Source: Melioribacteraceae bacterium
GTDB taxonomy: Bacteria; Bacteroidota; Ignavibacteria; Ignavibacteriales; Melioribacteraceae
Direction: 5' to 3'
Assembly (NCBI GenBank): GCA_035362835.1
Contig: DAOSDY010000003.1
Location: 358,059-422,058, forward strand
DNA length: 64,000 bases
Shown here: positions 1 to 9,783 of the stretch, one piece after another
Layout of the letters: each line of letters starts with the position of its first letter
Position numbering within the stretch: position 1 is the first letter of the stretch
Notes under the pieces: model-generated
Database searches by the model: none
What the model was told of the DNA's origin: nothing
What the model saw: the letters and a program-made list of their open reading frames with translations, nothing else
Made by a program: the position numbers and the translations under genes

Positions 1-271
1 ACTTTTTAAGAACGTGGGCAAGAACATCGCCGTCTCTGCTACGGCTTACAAGTGCCGAACAATTATTTTTCCTGTTCAAATACCATCCGATAACCATCGA
101 TCCATGCCAGAATGCAAATACAAAATTCTTATTACCATCGGCCAATCTTCGAACATTCACTCCGTTTTCAATATTAATTTTTACAGTAGTTAATAGAACA
201 TTAACCAAAAAACCGGCTGACCTGACACCGGCAATCCTTAGTATTTCTTTTACCGAGTTGCTAAGCTTCAT
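1..271 (-). CDS. Lysophospholipid/lipid A acyltransferase family protein (DUF374-like), partial
   Basis: The gene starts at an ATG at 271 and runs off the left edge, so only the first 90 residues are visible. They contain FAFWHGSMV, the His-containing acyltransferase box of the DUF374 family, followed by SRSRDGD, also typical of that family. These enzymes are thought to move acyl chains onto lipid A-type or lysolipid acceptors at the inner membrane. The start overlaps the end of lpxB by 11 bases, so the two are probably translated together, and this context supports a role in lipid A acylation. The exact acceptor cannot be told from the fragment, and the C-terminal half is not seen. Confidence 0.75.
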   Translation of the reverse strand, partial: MKLSNSVKEILRIAGVRSAGFLVNVLLTTVKINIENGVNVRRLADGNKNFVFAFWHGSMVIGWYLNRKNNCSALVSRSRDGDVLAHVLKK

Positions 272-1394
272 TTAATTTAGAAAAAATTAATTCGGCTGCC
301 CGTTTTGATGCACCAATGCTTCCGAGCCTGGATTTTATGCTGCCCAGTTTAGTTCTAATCGTTTCATATCTCGAATTATCCGACAATATTTCTTTACTCA
401 CTTCATATATTTTCTCAACATTTACTTCTTTCTGAATAAGCTCGGTTACCACCGTTTCCCCAAGAATAATATTAGCCATAGCAATGTTGTTTATTTTTAC
501 AAGCATTTTACCCAGGTGATAGGTAAGTGCATTTGTTGAATAGACAACAACAAAAGGGAGCTCAAAAATCCCGGCTTCGAGTGTAGAAGTACCTGATTTT
601 ATAATTCCGAATTTTGAATATTTCAGAAGGTCGTATCTATTCCCTTTAACAAGTTTAAAGTCCTTTATTTCCGATAATCCGTTAAAAACATGCTCGTCGA
701 TATTTTCCGCGCAGGCCACAACAATCTGCAGATTAAATTCATCGGCCAAATGCTTTGCCGCTTTAATAGAAACGGGAAAAAGTTTCTTTATTTCATGTTT
801 ACGGCTTCCCGGCATAAGGAGTAAAATTTCCTTTCCCTCTTCCAGTTTCAGCTTTTCGAATAATTCCTCTTTCGAAAGAAACTGATAACTGTTTATCTGT
901 TCTATCAGCGGATGCCCGACATAGACAGCATCCACGCCGTTCTCTTTATACAGTTTCTCTTCAAACGGAAAGACAACAATCATTTTATCGATCAGTTCCT
1001 TAATCTTTTTAATTCTACCTATTCCCCATGCCCATACCTGCGGAGAGATATAATAAATAATTTTTTTCCCCGGTTGCTTTAGTTTTCCGGCCATTTCCAG
1101 ATTGAAACCGGGATAGTCTATCAATACAACAGTGTCAATACTTTCCTGCTTAATTTTTTTCAGGATTTCAGTCTGAACTTTTCTGATAAACGGCAAATGC
1201 CTCAGCACTTCAATAAATCCGAGGAACGCCATCCGTTTAATATGAAATAGCGGCTGCATACCTTCTGCAATCATCCTGTCGCCGCCTATTCCGGATATCT
1301 TTAATTCAGGATCCAGCTTTTTTAATTCATGAATTAAAGATGCGCCGTGCATGTCGCCCGATGCCTCTCCCGCTATGATCATTAATTTTCTCAA
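261..1394 (-). CDS. lpxB: Lipid-A-disaccharide synthase
   Basis: This glycosyltransferase (family GT19) joins UDP-2,3-diacylglucosamine to lipid X to make the lipid A disaccharide at the inner face of the inner membrane. The 377 residues match the usual LpxB length. The N-terminus carries the signature IAGEASGDMHGA, followed by GIGGDRM. Later come SPQVWAWG, the LPGSRKHEI nucleotide-binding region and KSGTSTLEA. Its ATG overlaps the stop of the upstream methyltransferase by 4 bases, and its end overlaps the acyltransferase start. The gene therefore sits inside a tight minus-strand operon rather than in the main lpx cluster at 55-58 kb. Confidence 0.97.
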   Translation of the reverse strand: MRKLMIIAGEASGDMHGASLIHELKKLDPELKISGIGGDRMIAEGMQPLFHIKRMAFLGFIEVLRHLPFIRKVQTEILKKIKQESIDTVVLIDYPGFNLEMAGKLKQPGKKIIYYISPQVWAWGIGRIKKIKELIDKMIVVFPFEEKLYKENGVDAVYVGHPLIEQINSYQFLSKEELFEKLKLEEGKEILLLMPGSRKHEIKKLFPVSIKAAKHLADEFNLQIVVACAENIDEHVFNGLSEIKDFKLVKGNRYDLLKYSKFGIIKSGTSTLEAGIFELPFVVVYSTNALTYHLGKMLVKINNIAMANIILGETVVTELIQKEVNVEKIYEVSKEILSDNSRYETIRTKLGSIKSRLGSIGASKRAAELIFSKLNEA

Positions 1395-1978
1395 GTTGTA
1401 ATCCAGAAAAGAATTACCAGGATAATAACAGTTAACGAGATAGCCTGCAGAGTTCTTCTTTCGGATTTTAATCCCATATGAAGTTTAAACGGCGGTTGTT
1501 CCAATCCGGGATTATGATATTTTGTTAATGTAGGAATCCATCTCGGTACTTTATTGAAATAATCAGTATACATGCTGCCGAATTTTTCACTTAGAAATGA
1601 TTCCTCCTCCCGGATAATATAATGATACTGAAAAATGAAAAAGAAAGCTGCGACAAAAAGCAGATACGGATAAAGAGCCATTGACATCACGCCGATTCCC
1701 GTATAAATAAGGAGATTCCCGAAATAAAGAGGATTCCTTACATGGGCAAACGGACCCGAGACAACAAGATAAGTACCTCCGACACCTCCGCCCGTAGTTC
1801 TTGTTTCGCTGCCGGCATAAGAGACGCCCCATAAACGGAAAAATTCTCCAATCAGAACAATTACAAATCCCACTATCATACTCGTGAGAGTCGCTTTCTG
1901 AAAAATTATCATCAGTAAAAGGAAGGGGAGCGGGGTATAACTCCTGTATTCAAAAATCTTTTTAGAAAACTCTTTCAT
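1391..1978 (-). CDS. Membrane methyltransferase, isoprenylcysteine/phospholipid methyltransferase (ICMT/PEMT) family
   Basis: A 195-residue integral membrane protein with about four or five hydrophobic helices. The central stretch VRNPLYFGNLL matches the SAM-binding region shared by isoprenylcysteine carboxyl methyltransferases and phosphatidylethanolamine N-methyltransferases. The following EEESFL and the acidic/aromatic tail are also typical (the conserved Glu-Glu pair). The substrate cannot be assigned. Its place between a phosphatase gene and lpxB suggests a lipid or envelope substrate, but that is inference. It starts 2 bases after the previous gene and ends inside the lpxB start (4-base overlap). 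Confidence 0.8.
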   Translation of the reverse strand: MKEFSKKIFEYRSYTPLPFLLLMIIFQKATLTSMIVGFVIVLIGEFFRLWGVSYAGSETRTTGGGVGGTYLVVSGPFAHVRNPLYFGNLLIYTGIGVMSMALYPYLLFVAAFFFIFQYHYIIREEESFLSEKFGSMYTDYFNKVPRWIPTLTKYHNPGLEQPPFKLHMGLKSERRTLQAISLTVIILVILFWITT

Positions 1979-1980
1979 AT

Positions 1981-2700
1981 TTATCCCTGGATGTAAATTT
2001 CTTTTCTCTTAAGTTCTGCCTGATGACGTTTCTTCAGCCGCTTTTTGACTTTAAGCTGATCCATTTTTTTTATCACATCGCTGAAATTTCCAAAGGGGAA
2101 GTAGGTAATCCTATTCGATTCACAATATTTCAGAAGTGAATTCTTAGCAAAAATAAAATCGCAGAATTGAGCAGGACAGACATCTGACCACCCGTCGCCT
2201 ATGTAAACAGAATATTCATCATCGGAGCTGAAATTTAAAATATGATTCCGCTTACAATTAGCGCAGCGATCGCATTCCGAATCGGTATGTGGAAATTGAG
2301 GAATAAGTTTTCCGTTCTGATTCGAAACCCTGTTTGAATATACTTCAAGGTGAGACAATCCTTCTCTCTTAAGAATATGATCGATGTAATAACTGAGTCC
2401 ATCGCTAAGAATTCTGATCTCGAAATCATTTGATTTGCAGTAACCAACAAACTCTTTAAATGTGGTGTCAATATCCATTGCATTTAGAAACTCACCGAAT
2501 TTTAATTCATCAAAACCGATTAACGTATCGCATAGGAGTTGCCAGCTCACCTTTGCGTTTATCTTTTCATTTATCCAGTCTTCAATAATTTCCCGTGCGC
2601 GTTCCGGATTACCGAATTTTAAAAACATTGCTTCGCCGACATCATTCTTTGTAATTGTGCCGTCAAAGTCAACAAATATTTTAAAAGTTTTGTCGTTCAT
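1981..2700 (-). CDS. HAD-IB family phosphatase, MtnX-like
   Basis: A cytosolic HAD-superfamily phosphatase of 239 residues. HAD motif I is DFDGT (residues 11-15, with Asp11 as nucleophile and Asp13 as acid/base), motif II is the Ser in LSDG (about 99), and the acidic motif is GDGWSD (168-173). A cysteine cluster CDRCANC at 143-149 lies in the middle. The closest named relatives are MtnX-like phosphatases of the methionine salvage pathway and phosphoserine-phosphatase-like enzymes. No other methionine salvage gene is nearby, so the substrate is not assigned. It follows smc by 10 bases and precedes the methyltransferase by 2, so it belongs to the same operon. Confidence 0.85.
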   Translation of the reverse strand: MNDKTFKIFVDFDGTITKNDVGEAMFLKFGNPERAREIIEDWINEKINAKVSWQLLCDTLIGFDELKFGEFLNAMDIDTTFKEFVGYCKSNDFEIRILSDGLSYYIDHILKREGLSHLEVYSNRVSNQNGKLIPQFPHTDSECDRCANCKRNHILNFSSDDEYSVYIGDGWSDVCPAQFCDFIFAKNSLLKYCESNRITYFPFGNFSDVIKKMDQLKVKKRLKKRHQAELKRKEIYIQG

Positions 2701-2710
2701 TAAACTAATA

Positions 2711-5700
2711 TCATTCCTGAGTATCGGGAATTTCTTCGAACCTTACACCCACCAGTTTAGATATCCCTTCTTCCTGCATCGTAACGCCATACATTGTCTC
2801 TGCAGATTCCATTGTTCTTTTATTATGCGTCACAATGATAAATTGTGTCCTGTTGCTGAATTCTTTTAATAGTTTTGTAAATCGATCGATGTTGGCATCA
2901 TCGAGAGGTGCATCAACTTCGTCAAGAATACAGAACGGACTCGGTTTTACAAGATAAATGGCAAAAAGGAGAGCCGTTGCGGTAAGAGTCTTTTCTCCTC
3001 CGGAAAGTAATTCAATGGAAGTTGGTCTCTTTCCTTTCGGCTTTGCAATTATTTCAATTTTTGCTTCCAGCGGATCTACGTTTTCTTCAAGAATAAGATC
3101 TGCCTCATCACCCGGATTGAAGAGGGTCTGGAAAATATTTGTGAAGTTCTGCCGGATCTGATCGAATGTTTCTATAAACAGTCTCTGGGCTGTATCGTTT
3201 ATTTCGTTTATAGTTTTGATAAGGTCCCTTTCCGATTCAATCAGGTCGTCTCTCTGCTTGTGTAGAAAATCGAGGCGTGTCCTTTCTTCCTCGTATTCGG
3301 AATATGCAAGCAGGTTTACAGGTCCGAGATTCTTAAGTTTGTCTTTAAGTGAATGGACCTCTTTTGATGTCTCTTCGAAATTGAACGAATCAAGATCGTC
3401 AAAATGTTTCAGGACTATTTCAATTGAATAATTTTCGTTGATATGCTGCTGAATGTTTTCCAGGCGGAAATTCAATTCATTAACCTTAATTTCAAATGAA
3501 TGGATTTTATCGGAAACCTCCTGTCTTACTCTTCTAAGATCATTCAGCTGTTTCTCATATTTACCGGCTTCTTCTTTGAGTATTTTTAGTTTATTCTCAA
3601 TTTCGCCAGCTTCATTTACAAGTACAGAGCGAACTTCATTAATTTTTTCAAGTTCTGTCCGGGTGGAATCAATAGAGACGGTGAGATTCTTTGTTTCACT
3701 GCTGTTAATCTCCAGATCCGATTCACGTTTTGTGATACCGTTATTTATCGAAATACTATCGTTCCTGGACCTGTTTATTGAATCGAATGTGTTTTTTATC
3801 TGTCCTTTAATACGTTCCAATTCGAGTCTAAGACTGTTTTGTGATTCAAGAATTACATTAAATTCCTGTTCCAGTTCCTGCAATGAAGTTTCGCTTCCGG
3901 AAATTTCTTCATCCAGGTTATCCTTGTTGTTCTTTAGCTCGGTTAATAGTGAAGTAAGTTCGTTTAATTGTTTATCGAGCAGATTGGATTTTTCTACAAA
4001 CTCATGAATCTCTTTTTGTGAAGATTCAATTTCTTCATTTGCCTTCTTATGTTCAAATTCAAGCTGAGAAATCTGTTTGTCAATATTTGCAATATCATTA
4101 GAGATTAATTTTTCGCCGTCGCTCAGATTTTTGATATCTATTTTGGAAAGTTTCAATTCAGTTTCGGCTATAAGCGATTTAACCTTTTCCAGTTGAGATT
4201 CGTGCTTCGGATATTCTTTTTTAAGATTTTCGAGCATTTGTTTCCTGCCGAACAGGGTTTCATCCTGCTTGGGCATGGAACCTGCTTCAATAATTCCGCT
4301 GCTCTGAATTAGATCTCCATCTAGTGTCACAAAACCGAAATCGGGGTATTTATTTTGAAGCCTTATTGCGTCTTTCAACTCCGAAGCAATTGCAATTCTC
4401 GAAAGGACCTGATCGAAGTATCTTTTCCACCGATCATCAGTTTCAACAAAGTCTTTTGCCCACCCGATAAATGAAGCTTCTTTCTCGATTTTACGGATTT
4501 TTCTGCGGATCGAATAATCCGATAATTTTTCGAGTAAGGATTTTCTACCATTAAGGTTATTCTTCAGCAGGTAAAATGATGCTTTGCCTAGATCGTTATT
4601 CTTCAGATAGGTGATTGCTTCCTGTAATTCGTCTACGGTTTCAATTAGAAGGTTGTTAAGGACTGATTTTAATCCGGCTTCCAGCGCGAATTTGTATTTA
4701 TCCTGAGTATTGCCGACGTAAGCAAATATATTCTTTTCGGAACTACTCCACTCTTTATTCTCAAGCAGGACTTTGGATCCTTTTGAAATTCCTTCAAGAT
4801 TGGAGATAAGTGTCTGCAGGAATTCGATCTTCTCTCTAAGGCTTGTAAGTAGTGATTTTTCCTCAATCTCTTTTTCTTTTAATGAGTTAAGAACTGATTC
4901 TAATTCGGTTTTTTCTTTTTCTCTGAGTGCAATCTGAAGTCCTGCTTCAGTAAGTTTTTTCTCTGCTTCTGTTTTTTCATTAATTAGTTCTTCAACAAAT
5001 CCAACCGTCTTAGCTATTCTATTTGTAATGTTCTGAATCTTTACATTAAGTTTTTCGATATTGGAAGAATGGGACTGAATTTCCTTCTCCAGTGCTGACT
5101 TCAGATTTTCCTTATCGGAAATATCCTTCAGGAAATTAAAACGTTCTTCAACAAGTTTTTTTAATCCGGCTCTCTTTTCTTCAAGCGTATTACGTTTCTG
5201 GCCGATCAGAGATTCGTTTGTTTCTATCTCAATTGATTTTACCGATTCTGTCTCATTTAGGGAGACGGACTCGTTCTCAAGATTTTTGATATCACCATCA
5301 ATCTCAAGGAGCCGCTTTTTCAGCTCTTCAATTTCACTGATCAATCTGTTGTGATTGTTTTGAAGAGAATTAAATCTCTCTTCGGACACAGAGATTGTCT
5401 TCTGGGCCTGGTGCAACTGGTCCGTATTGGATGAAATTTCGTTTCGTTTGTTCTGGAGTTCTGATTCGATGGAATTTATCTGATTCCTGAAAACTATTAA
5501 TTCATTCTCAATAGTCCTGATATTGCCGTCTGTGGTATCCTTTTGGGCAACCAAGCTTTCGATCTCACACTTCAATTCAGCATTCTTTCTGTTGTAAAGT
5601 GCAAACTCACGTTCGGCAAGGTCGATTTCCTTGTCGCGCAAAACCGATTGGATCTGGTTGTGTTGATCGGCACGTTTGGCCTGACGTTCGAGAGAGCGGA

Positions 5701-6304
5701 CTGTTTTTTCTACTTCAGAAACTATGTCGTTTACACGTGTAAGATCAGCTTTAACATCCTCAAGTTTTTTTAAAGACAAACGTCTTCTCAATTTATATTT
5801 ATTTACTCCTGCGGCCTCTTCGAACAATCTTCTTCTTTCCTCAGCTTTACTGCTGAGAATAGTTTCTACCATTTTCAATTCAATAACGGAATACGCGTTT
5901 GTGCCCATTCCGGTATCCATGAAAAGGTTGGTAATATCTTTCAACCGGCAGATATTTTTGTTAAGCAGGTATTCGCTTTCGCCGGATCTGAAAATTCTTC
6001 TTGTTATTGTTACTTCCGAATACTCGGTAGGAAGTATTCCGCGGTCGTTTACAAGTGTGAGAGAGGCTTCCGACATTCCCATCGGTTTGCGCTCGCGTGT
6101 TCCGTTAAATATTACGTTTTCCATTTTATCGCTTCGGAGAGTTGTTGTTTTCTGCTCGCCGAGCACCCAACGGATGGCATCCACAATATTTGTTTTGCCG
6201 CAACCGTTTGGGCCAACTATTCCTGTTATCCCGCGATTGAACATAATATTTGTTCTATTAGCAAACGACTTAAAGCCGAAGATTTCTAATTTTGATAAAA
6301 ACAA
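2711..6304 (-). CDS. smc: Chromosome segregation protein SMC
   Basis: The ATPase of the bacterial condensin complex, which extrudes and organises DNA loops together with ScpA and ScpB (neither gene is in the window). The length of 1197 residues is normal. The Walker A loop is GPNGCGKTN at residues 31-39. The N-terminal head is followed by a long coiled coil, a hinge with conserved glycines near residues 510-680, a second coiled coil, and a C-terminal head with the ABC signature LSGGEKTL and Walker B CILDEVDAPLDD. The gene begins 8 bases after the GH2-like membrane protein and precedes the MtnX-like phosphatase by 10, so transcription probably starts from the promoter at 8917-8945. Confidence 0.98.
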   Translation of the reverse strand: MFLSKLEIFGFKSFANRTNIMFNRGITGIVGPNGCGKTNIVDAIRWVLGEQKTTTLRSDKMENVIFNGTRERKPMGMSEASLTLVNDRGILPTEYSEVTITRRIFRSGESEYLLNKNICRLKDITNLFMDTGMGTNAYSVIELKMVETILSSKAEERRRLFEEAAGVNKYKLRRRLSLKKLEDVKADLTRVNDIVSEVEKTVRSLERQAKRADQHNQIQSVLRDKEIDLAEREFALYNRKNAELKCEIESLVAQKDTTDGNIRTIENELIVFRNQINSIESELQNKRNEISSNTDQLHQAQKTISVSEERFNSLQNNHNRLISEIEELKKRLLEIDGDIKNLENESVSLNETESVKSIEIETNESLIGQKRNTLEEKRAGLKKLVEERFNFLKDISDKENLKSALEKEIQSHSSNIEKLNVKIQNITNRIAKTVGFVEELINEKTEAEKKLTEAGLQIALREKEKTELESVLNSLKEKEIEEKSLLTSLREKIEFLQTLISNLEGISKGSKVLLENKEWSSSEKNIFAYVGNTQDKYKFALEAGLKSVLNNLLIETVDELQEAITYLKNNDLGKASFYLLKNNLNGRKSLLEKLSDYSIRRKIRKIEKEASFIGWAKDFVETDDRWKRYFDQVLSRIAIASELKDAIRLQNKYPDFGFVTLDGDLIQSSGIIEAGSMPKQDETLFGRKQMLENLKKEYPKHESQLEKVKSLIAETELKLSKIDIKNLSDGEKLISNDIANIDKQISQLEFEHKKANEEIESSQKEIHEFVEKSNLLDKQLNELTSLLTELKNNKDNLDEEISGSETSLQELEQEFNVILESQNSLRLELERIKGQIKNTFDSINRSRNDSISINNGITKRESDLEINSSETKNLTVSIDSTRTELEKINEVRSVLVNEAGEIENKLKILKEEAGKYEKQLNDLRRVRQEVSDKIHSFEIKVNELNFRLENIQQHINENYSIEIVLKHFDDLDSFNFEETSKEVHSLKDKLKNLGPVNLLAYSEYEEERTRLDFLHKQRDDLIESERDLIKTINEINDTAQRLFIETFDQIRQNFTNIFQTLFNPGDEADLILEENVDPLEAKIEIIAKPKGKRPTSIELLSGGEKTLTATALLFAIYLVKPSPFCILDEVDAPLDDANIDRFTKLLKEFSNRTQFIIVTHNKRTMESAETMYGVTMQEEGISKLVGVRFEEIPDTQE

Positions 6305-6312
6305 TTTATCCT

Positions 6313-8886
6313 CTAAAAAGAGATCAAATTATATTGCTTAATGGAATTGGTGATGTAGTAAATTGTAGAACTTGATAATTGGAAGTAAATTAAAGTCCCA
6401 CCGATTATCACGACAAAGAGAATTAAACCGTAGAAATAAACCGCGAATCTTCTTACATCAAAAAGGATATGGATTCCCTTAAGCAGTCTTTGAAAAACCC
6501 ATAACCAGAATAAAATTATGAAGAGTAATACAATCGAATTAAAACCTCCCGCAGTCAGAATTTTATAAAGAATCAATTCAACCGGAAGAAGAATTGTAAA
6601 CGGTAGAATTGACCAGACGATCATAAAAAATATGCTGCTGAATTGTACTTTCGTTTTAATTAACAGCGAAGCTGCTTTTACAAATATACCTATCAGCAAA
6701 ATCTTAATGATTATAACAAAAAACATGATTAGAAAACTCTTTTCGGGATTCCATGCCGCATAGCTGAAGCTTTGAAGTATATATGGTTCGCCGAAAGAGA
6801 GAAGTATCTTTTCAGCAAGTAAATTTGTCCTTAAATAGTAGAACAGAATTGTGAAAAGCAGCGAAATTGATCCCGCTTCAACAAGCAATAGAATAAAAGT
6901 ATGAAGACCGGAAATAATTCTCCTATCCCGAATATCAGCAAAGAAATTATATGGTCTGAACAATGCTCTGGAGCAATCCTCCCGGAATTTCTTCCTGGTA
7001 TTAATTAGTAAGGCCATCACAATCGATAAACCCAGAGCAATTAAAATAAAAAGTAGTTTATTCTCATCTTTAACACTTCCAATCGGTATTGTTACTTTAC
7101 TTTTATTGTTAAGCCTGGAAGAAAGTACTTTGTAAACAAGGTTATTTGGATTGGGATTTTCGTTGAAAATTCCAAGTTTATATTTTGCCTCATCAGAATA
7201 TCCGGAATATAGTGAAACGAAATCACCAGAATAATTGAATAGTGTGTTAATAAAAAAACCGGATGATTTACTTTGAAGGGATAACTCGACAATCCTGTCA
7301 AAATACTTAGCTTGAGATTCGGTTGAATTTTTAACCAGATAGCCGCCTGAACCACCGTAATAATTCGGATAATTAACTTCGGAAAAGAAATAGGTGTTTG
7401 AATTGTCCATTTCCGAAATATTTTTGAGAATATTTTCTACTATATCCGGATGAGTGGAATAAAGTTCTATCCCCGCAAGATTTAAACCTTCAATTTTCTC
7501 TTCCTGAATACCTAAGAAGGAGGCATAATAATAAGACGATCTTTTTCCGTTGATAATTTTTTCAAGAAAGTTACCTGTTATAAAAGAATTGGATAGATAC
7601 GAACTACCTAAGCCGAAAATAACAGGGCTTGATTTATGAGAATAGGTTTCGATTAATTCCCGTAATCTGTTTGCAGCTCTTAATTGGAATTCTTGATTCT
7701 TTAAAATTTCTTCCGGGATTGAGTTTAACGGAAGCTCAACAAAAGCGAAGAGACCGAATTCCTGACACAACTCTATTGCGTAAGGATTTGGATATACCTT
7801 TGAAAACCTGACGGAATTAAAACCTGATTCTTTTATAAACTTTAAATCTCTCTGTAATCTTTCAAAATTACCTGTTCTGCTTAATTCATCTTCATTGGCG
7901 AGGTAGGTAATCCCCTTGAACTTGAAAGGAGTGTTATTGAGTGTGGTATTATTTTTTAAAAAGTCAATTCTAAAAAAAGACAGTTCCTTCTCAGCTTTAT
8001 CAATAACCTGATTATTGTTCAGAAGTGTCAGTGTCGCAGTATAAACATTCGGAGTTTCGTTAGACCATAGCACGGGAGCAGAAATTGAAACAGATTGCTG
8101 AAAACTTGTTTCACCGCCATTGTTTGCCGGTACTTGTAAGTCATAAGAATATGTGCTGCCCGAAAAATTCTTAGGTACCAGTTGAAGCTTTAATTCCATC
8201 CCTCCTTTGTTCAAGGTTTCTTGAGCAATAAGATTCAGATTCTTAAGTGTAACGCTAAGTCCTCCACGGGCTGAGGAGAGTGTAGGATCGATTGAGTAAT
8301 CCATTTTGAAAGAGGAAATATGCATTTTAGGAAGAATTTCAAGATAGATATTCCTTAATATTCCTTTGGTATTTCTTGGGAATAAAAATCGTTGATTTAC
8401 CGGAATCGATTCATCTGAATTCAGTTGCGTGTCGATTTTGATTTGTAACTTATTCGGCAGATCGGACTTAATTATATCTTCGGGAAGATCCATTTCAAAT
8501 GGAATCTCGCCACCGGATTTTTTAAAAATATTGTAACCGTTTAAGGAAATCTCAACAAAATAATTAATTCCCGCAAAGTGAAGCTTGAATACCGAATTCT
8601 CAATTTCAGTTTGAGAAAAGTATAATTCTTTTTCAAGGATAAGAGATTCCGTTCCTTCAAAAATAAAAGGAATTGTTGTGTTTATTGCCCCAGTTTCCTT
8701 TCCGCTTGAAAATACCCGCCACTCACTGTCTAACAGTTTAATTAAACGGGGTGAAGATGACATAACAAAAGCAGAGTCGATTTCCAGAGGATGATTAATC
8801 AGTGGTTTTATTCGAATTTGTGCGGTTGAAAAGGAGGAAATTAATAGAATCGAACAAAATAGGGCGAATCTTGTAATTTTTGTCAT
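6313..8886 (-). CDS. GH2-like (beta-galactosidase fold) protein with C-terminal membrane domain
   Basis: An 857-residue protein. Residues 1-22 are a signal peptide. A sugar-binding jelly-roll domain (about 45-200), an Ig-like domain (about 200-310) and a TIM-barrel region (about 320-590) resemble glycoside hydrolase family 2. From residue 610 there are about six or seven hydrophobic helices resembling a Yip1-like membrane domain. In GH2 enzymes the general acid/base sits in a Gly-Asn-Glu motif. Here the matching site reads FGLGSSY, so Asn-Glu is replaced by Ser428-Ser429. A possible nucleophile Glu503 (FSEVNY) remains. The protein may therefore bind rather than cleave glycans; that is inference. 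It is the first gene of the operon that continues into smc. Confidence 0.75.
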   Translation of the reverse strand: MTKITRFALFCSILLISSFSTAQIRIKPLINHPLEIDSAFVMSSSPRLIKLLDSEWRVFSSGKETGAINTTIPFIFEGTESLILEKELYFSQTEIENSVFKLHFAGINYFVEISLNGYNIFKKSGGEIPFEMDLPEDIIKSDLPNKLQIKIDTQLNSDESIPVNQRFLFPRNTKGILRNIYLEILPKMHISSFKMDYSIDPTLSSARGGLSVTLKNLNLIAQETLNKGGMELKLQLVPKNFSGSTYSYDLQVPANNGGETSFQQSVSISAPVLWSNETPNVYTATLTLLNNNQVIDKAEKELSFFRIDFLKNNTTLNNTPFKFKGITYLANEDELSRTGNFERLQRDLKFIKESGFNSVRFSKVYPNPYAIELCQEFGLFAFVELPLNSIPEEILKNQEFQLRAANRLRELIETYSHKSSPVIFGLGSSYLSNSFITGNFLEKIINGKRSSYYYASFLGIQEEKIEGLNLAGIELYSTHPDIVENILKNISEMDNSNTYFFSEVNYPNYYGGSGGYLVKNSTESQAKYFDRIVELSLQSKSSGFFINTLFNYSGDFVSLYSGYSDEAKYKLGIFNENPNPNNLVYKVLSSRLNNKSKVTIPIGSVKDENKLLFILIALGLSIVMALLINTRKKFREDCSRALFRPYNFFADIRDRRIISGLHTFILLLVEAGSISLLFTILFYYLRTNLLAEKILLSFGEPYILQSFSYAAWNPEKSFLIMFFVIIIKILLIGIFVKAASLLIKTKVQFSSIFFMIVWSILPFTILLPVELILYKILTAGGFNSIVLLFIILFWLWVFQRLLKGIHILFDVRRFAVYFYGLILFVVIIGGTLIYFQLSSSTIYYITNSIKQYNLISF

Positions 8887-8916
8887 TTTATGGTGAATTA
8901 TCCAAATAAACCCTTA

Positions 8917-8945
8917 AATATACTAAAAAAATGAGGGCATTTCAA
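8917..8945 (-). promoter_or_regulatory. Sigma-70-like promoter for the GH2-smc-lpxB operon
   Basis: On the minus strand TTGAAA (8940-8945) and TATATT (8917-8922) are separated by 17 bases, which is ideal spacing for a housekeeping sigma factor. The predicted start lies about 25 bases ahead of the ATG at 8886. The position between tpiA and the next gene fits a new transcription unit. Confidence 0.6.
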
Positions 8946-8991
8946 TTCAGGATTATTGGAAATTCGCCTGTTTTCCAATCATTTTAAAATA

Positions 8992-9750
8992 TTATTCGGT
9001 TGATTCAATAATTTGGATAAAAGATTCAGCTTTTAAGCAAGCCCCTCCAACCAAAGCACCATCAATATCCGGCTGGCTCATTAAACTCTTTGAATTTTCA
9101 GGTTTAACACTTCCTCCGTATTGTATTATTAGAGATTCCGAATATTTTTTAGAATAAAGTTTTGCAATCAATTTTCTGATAAATTCATGTACTTCCTGTG
9201 CCTGTTCTGGAGTTGCATTACGACCGGTCCCGATAGCCCAAACCGGCTCGTAAGCGATGATGAGATTATGCAAATCATTTTCACTTATTTCCGCTAAACC
9301 TTCTACTATTTGTTTCTCGATAACAGAAAATGTTTTGTTTTGTTCTCTTTCTTCAAGACTTTCTCCTACACAAAAAATAGGATTCAAATTATTTTTTAAA
9401 GCTGCTTTTATCTTTTTGTTAATCAATTGATTTGATTCAGAAAAAATTGTCCTTCTTTCAGAATGCCCTAAAATTACATATTCACAGCCAACACTCTTTA
9501 GCATCGAAGGGGACACCTCACCGGTAAAAGCACCGTTTTCTTCGTAATGCATGTTCTGAGCGCCTAATAGAATCTCCGTATTCTTTACGAGTGTTTTAAC
9601 AGTATCTAAAGAAATGAAAGCGGGACAAATTATAATCTTAGTACTAAATTTTTTTGTTCCAATTAGATTTTTAATCTCCGAAACCAACCGGATTGATAAC
9701 TGAAGGTCGTTATTCATTTTCCAGTTTCCGGCCACGATTTTTTGTCTCAT
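8992..9750 (-). CDS. tpiA: Triosephosphate isomerase
   Basis: Interconverts dihydroxyacetone phosphate and glyceraldehyde 3-phosphate in glycolysis and gluconeogenesis in the cytosol. The 252 residues form a single TIM barrel of normal length. Catalytic residues are all present: Lys11 in GNWKMN, His96 in LGHSERR and Glu168 in AYEPVWAIGTG, with the phosphate-binding YGGSV near the C-terminus. A weak Shine-Dalgarno CAGG lies 6 bases before the ATG. It follows the NifU-like gene by 39 bases including that gene's stop region, and is probably the last gene of the mrp operon. Confidence 0.98.
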   Translation of the reverse strand: MRQKIVAGNWKMNNDLQLSIRLVSEIKNLIGTKKFSTKIIICPAFISLDTVKTLVKNTEILLGAQNMHYEENGAFTGEVSPSMLKSVGCEYVILGHSERRTIFSESNQLINKKIKAALKNNLNPIFCVGESLEEREQNKTFSVIEKQIVEGLAEISENDLHNLIIAYEPVWAIGTGRNATPEQAQEVHEFIRKLIAKLYSKKYSESLIIQYGGSVKPENSKSLMSQPDIDGALVGGACLKAESFIQIIESTE

Positions 9751-9783
9751 ATCAAACCTGATTTAAGATTGATTAAAAAGCTG

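Noticed and set aside
2462..2869. Plus-strand ORF of 135 codons across the smc/phosphatase junction
   Set aside because: It overlaps two well-supported genes on the opposite strand and shows no motif.
3453..4007. Plus-strand ORF of 184 codons inside smc
   Set aside because: It is the complement of the coiled-coil codons, serine- and leucine-rich, with no domain or start signal.
5724..6341. Plus-strand ORF of 205 codons opposite the smc N-terminus
   Set aside because: It is a shadow of the conserved Walker A region and has no recognisable protein features.
8955..8979. Inverted repeat ATTGGAAA-N9-TTTCCAAT after tpiA, as a terminator
   Set aside because: No T tract follows on the minus strand. 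It could be an operator near the next promoter, but nothing further supports that.
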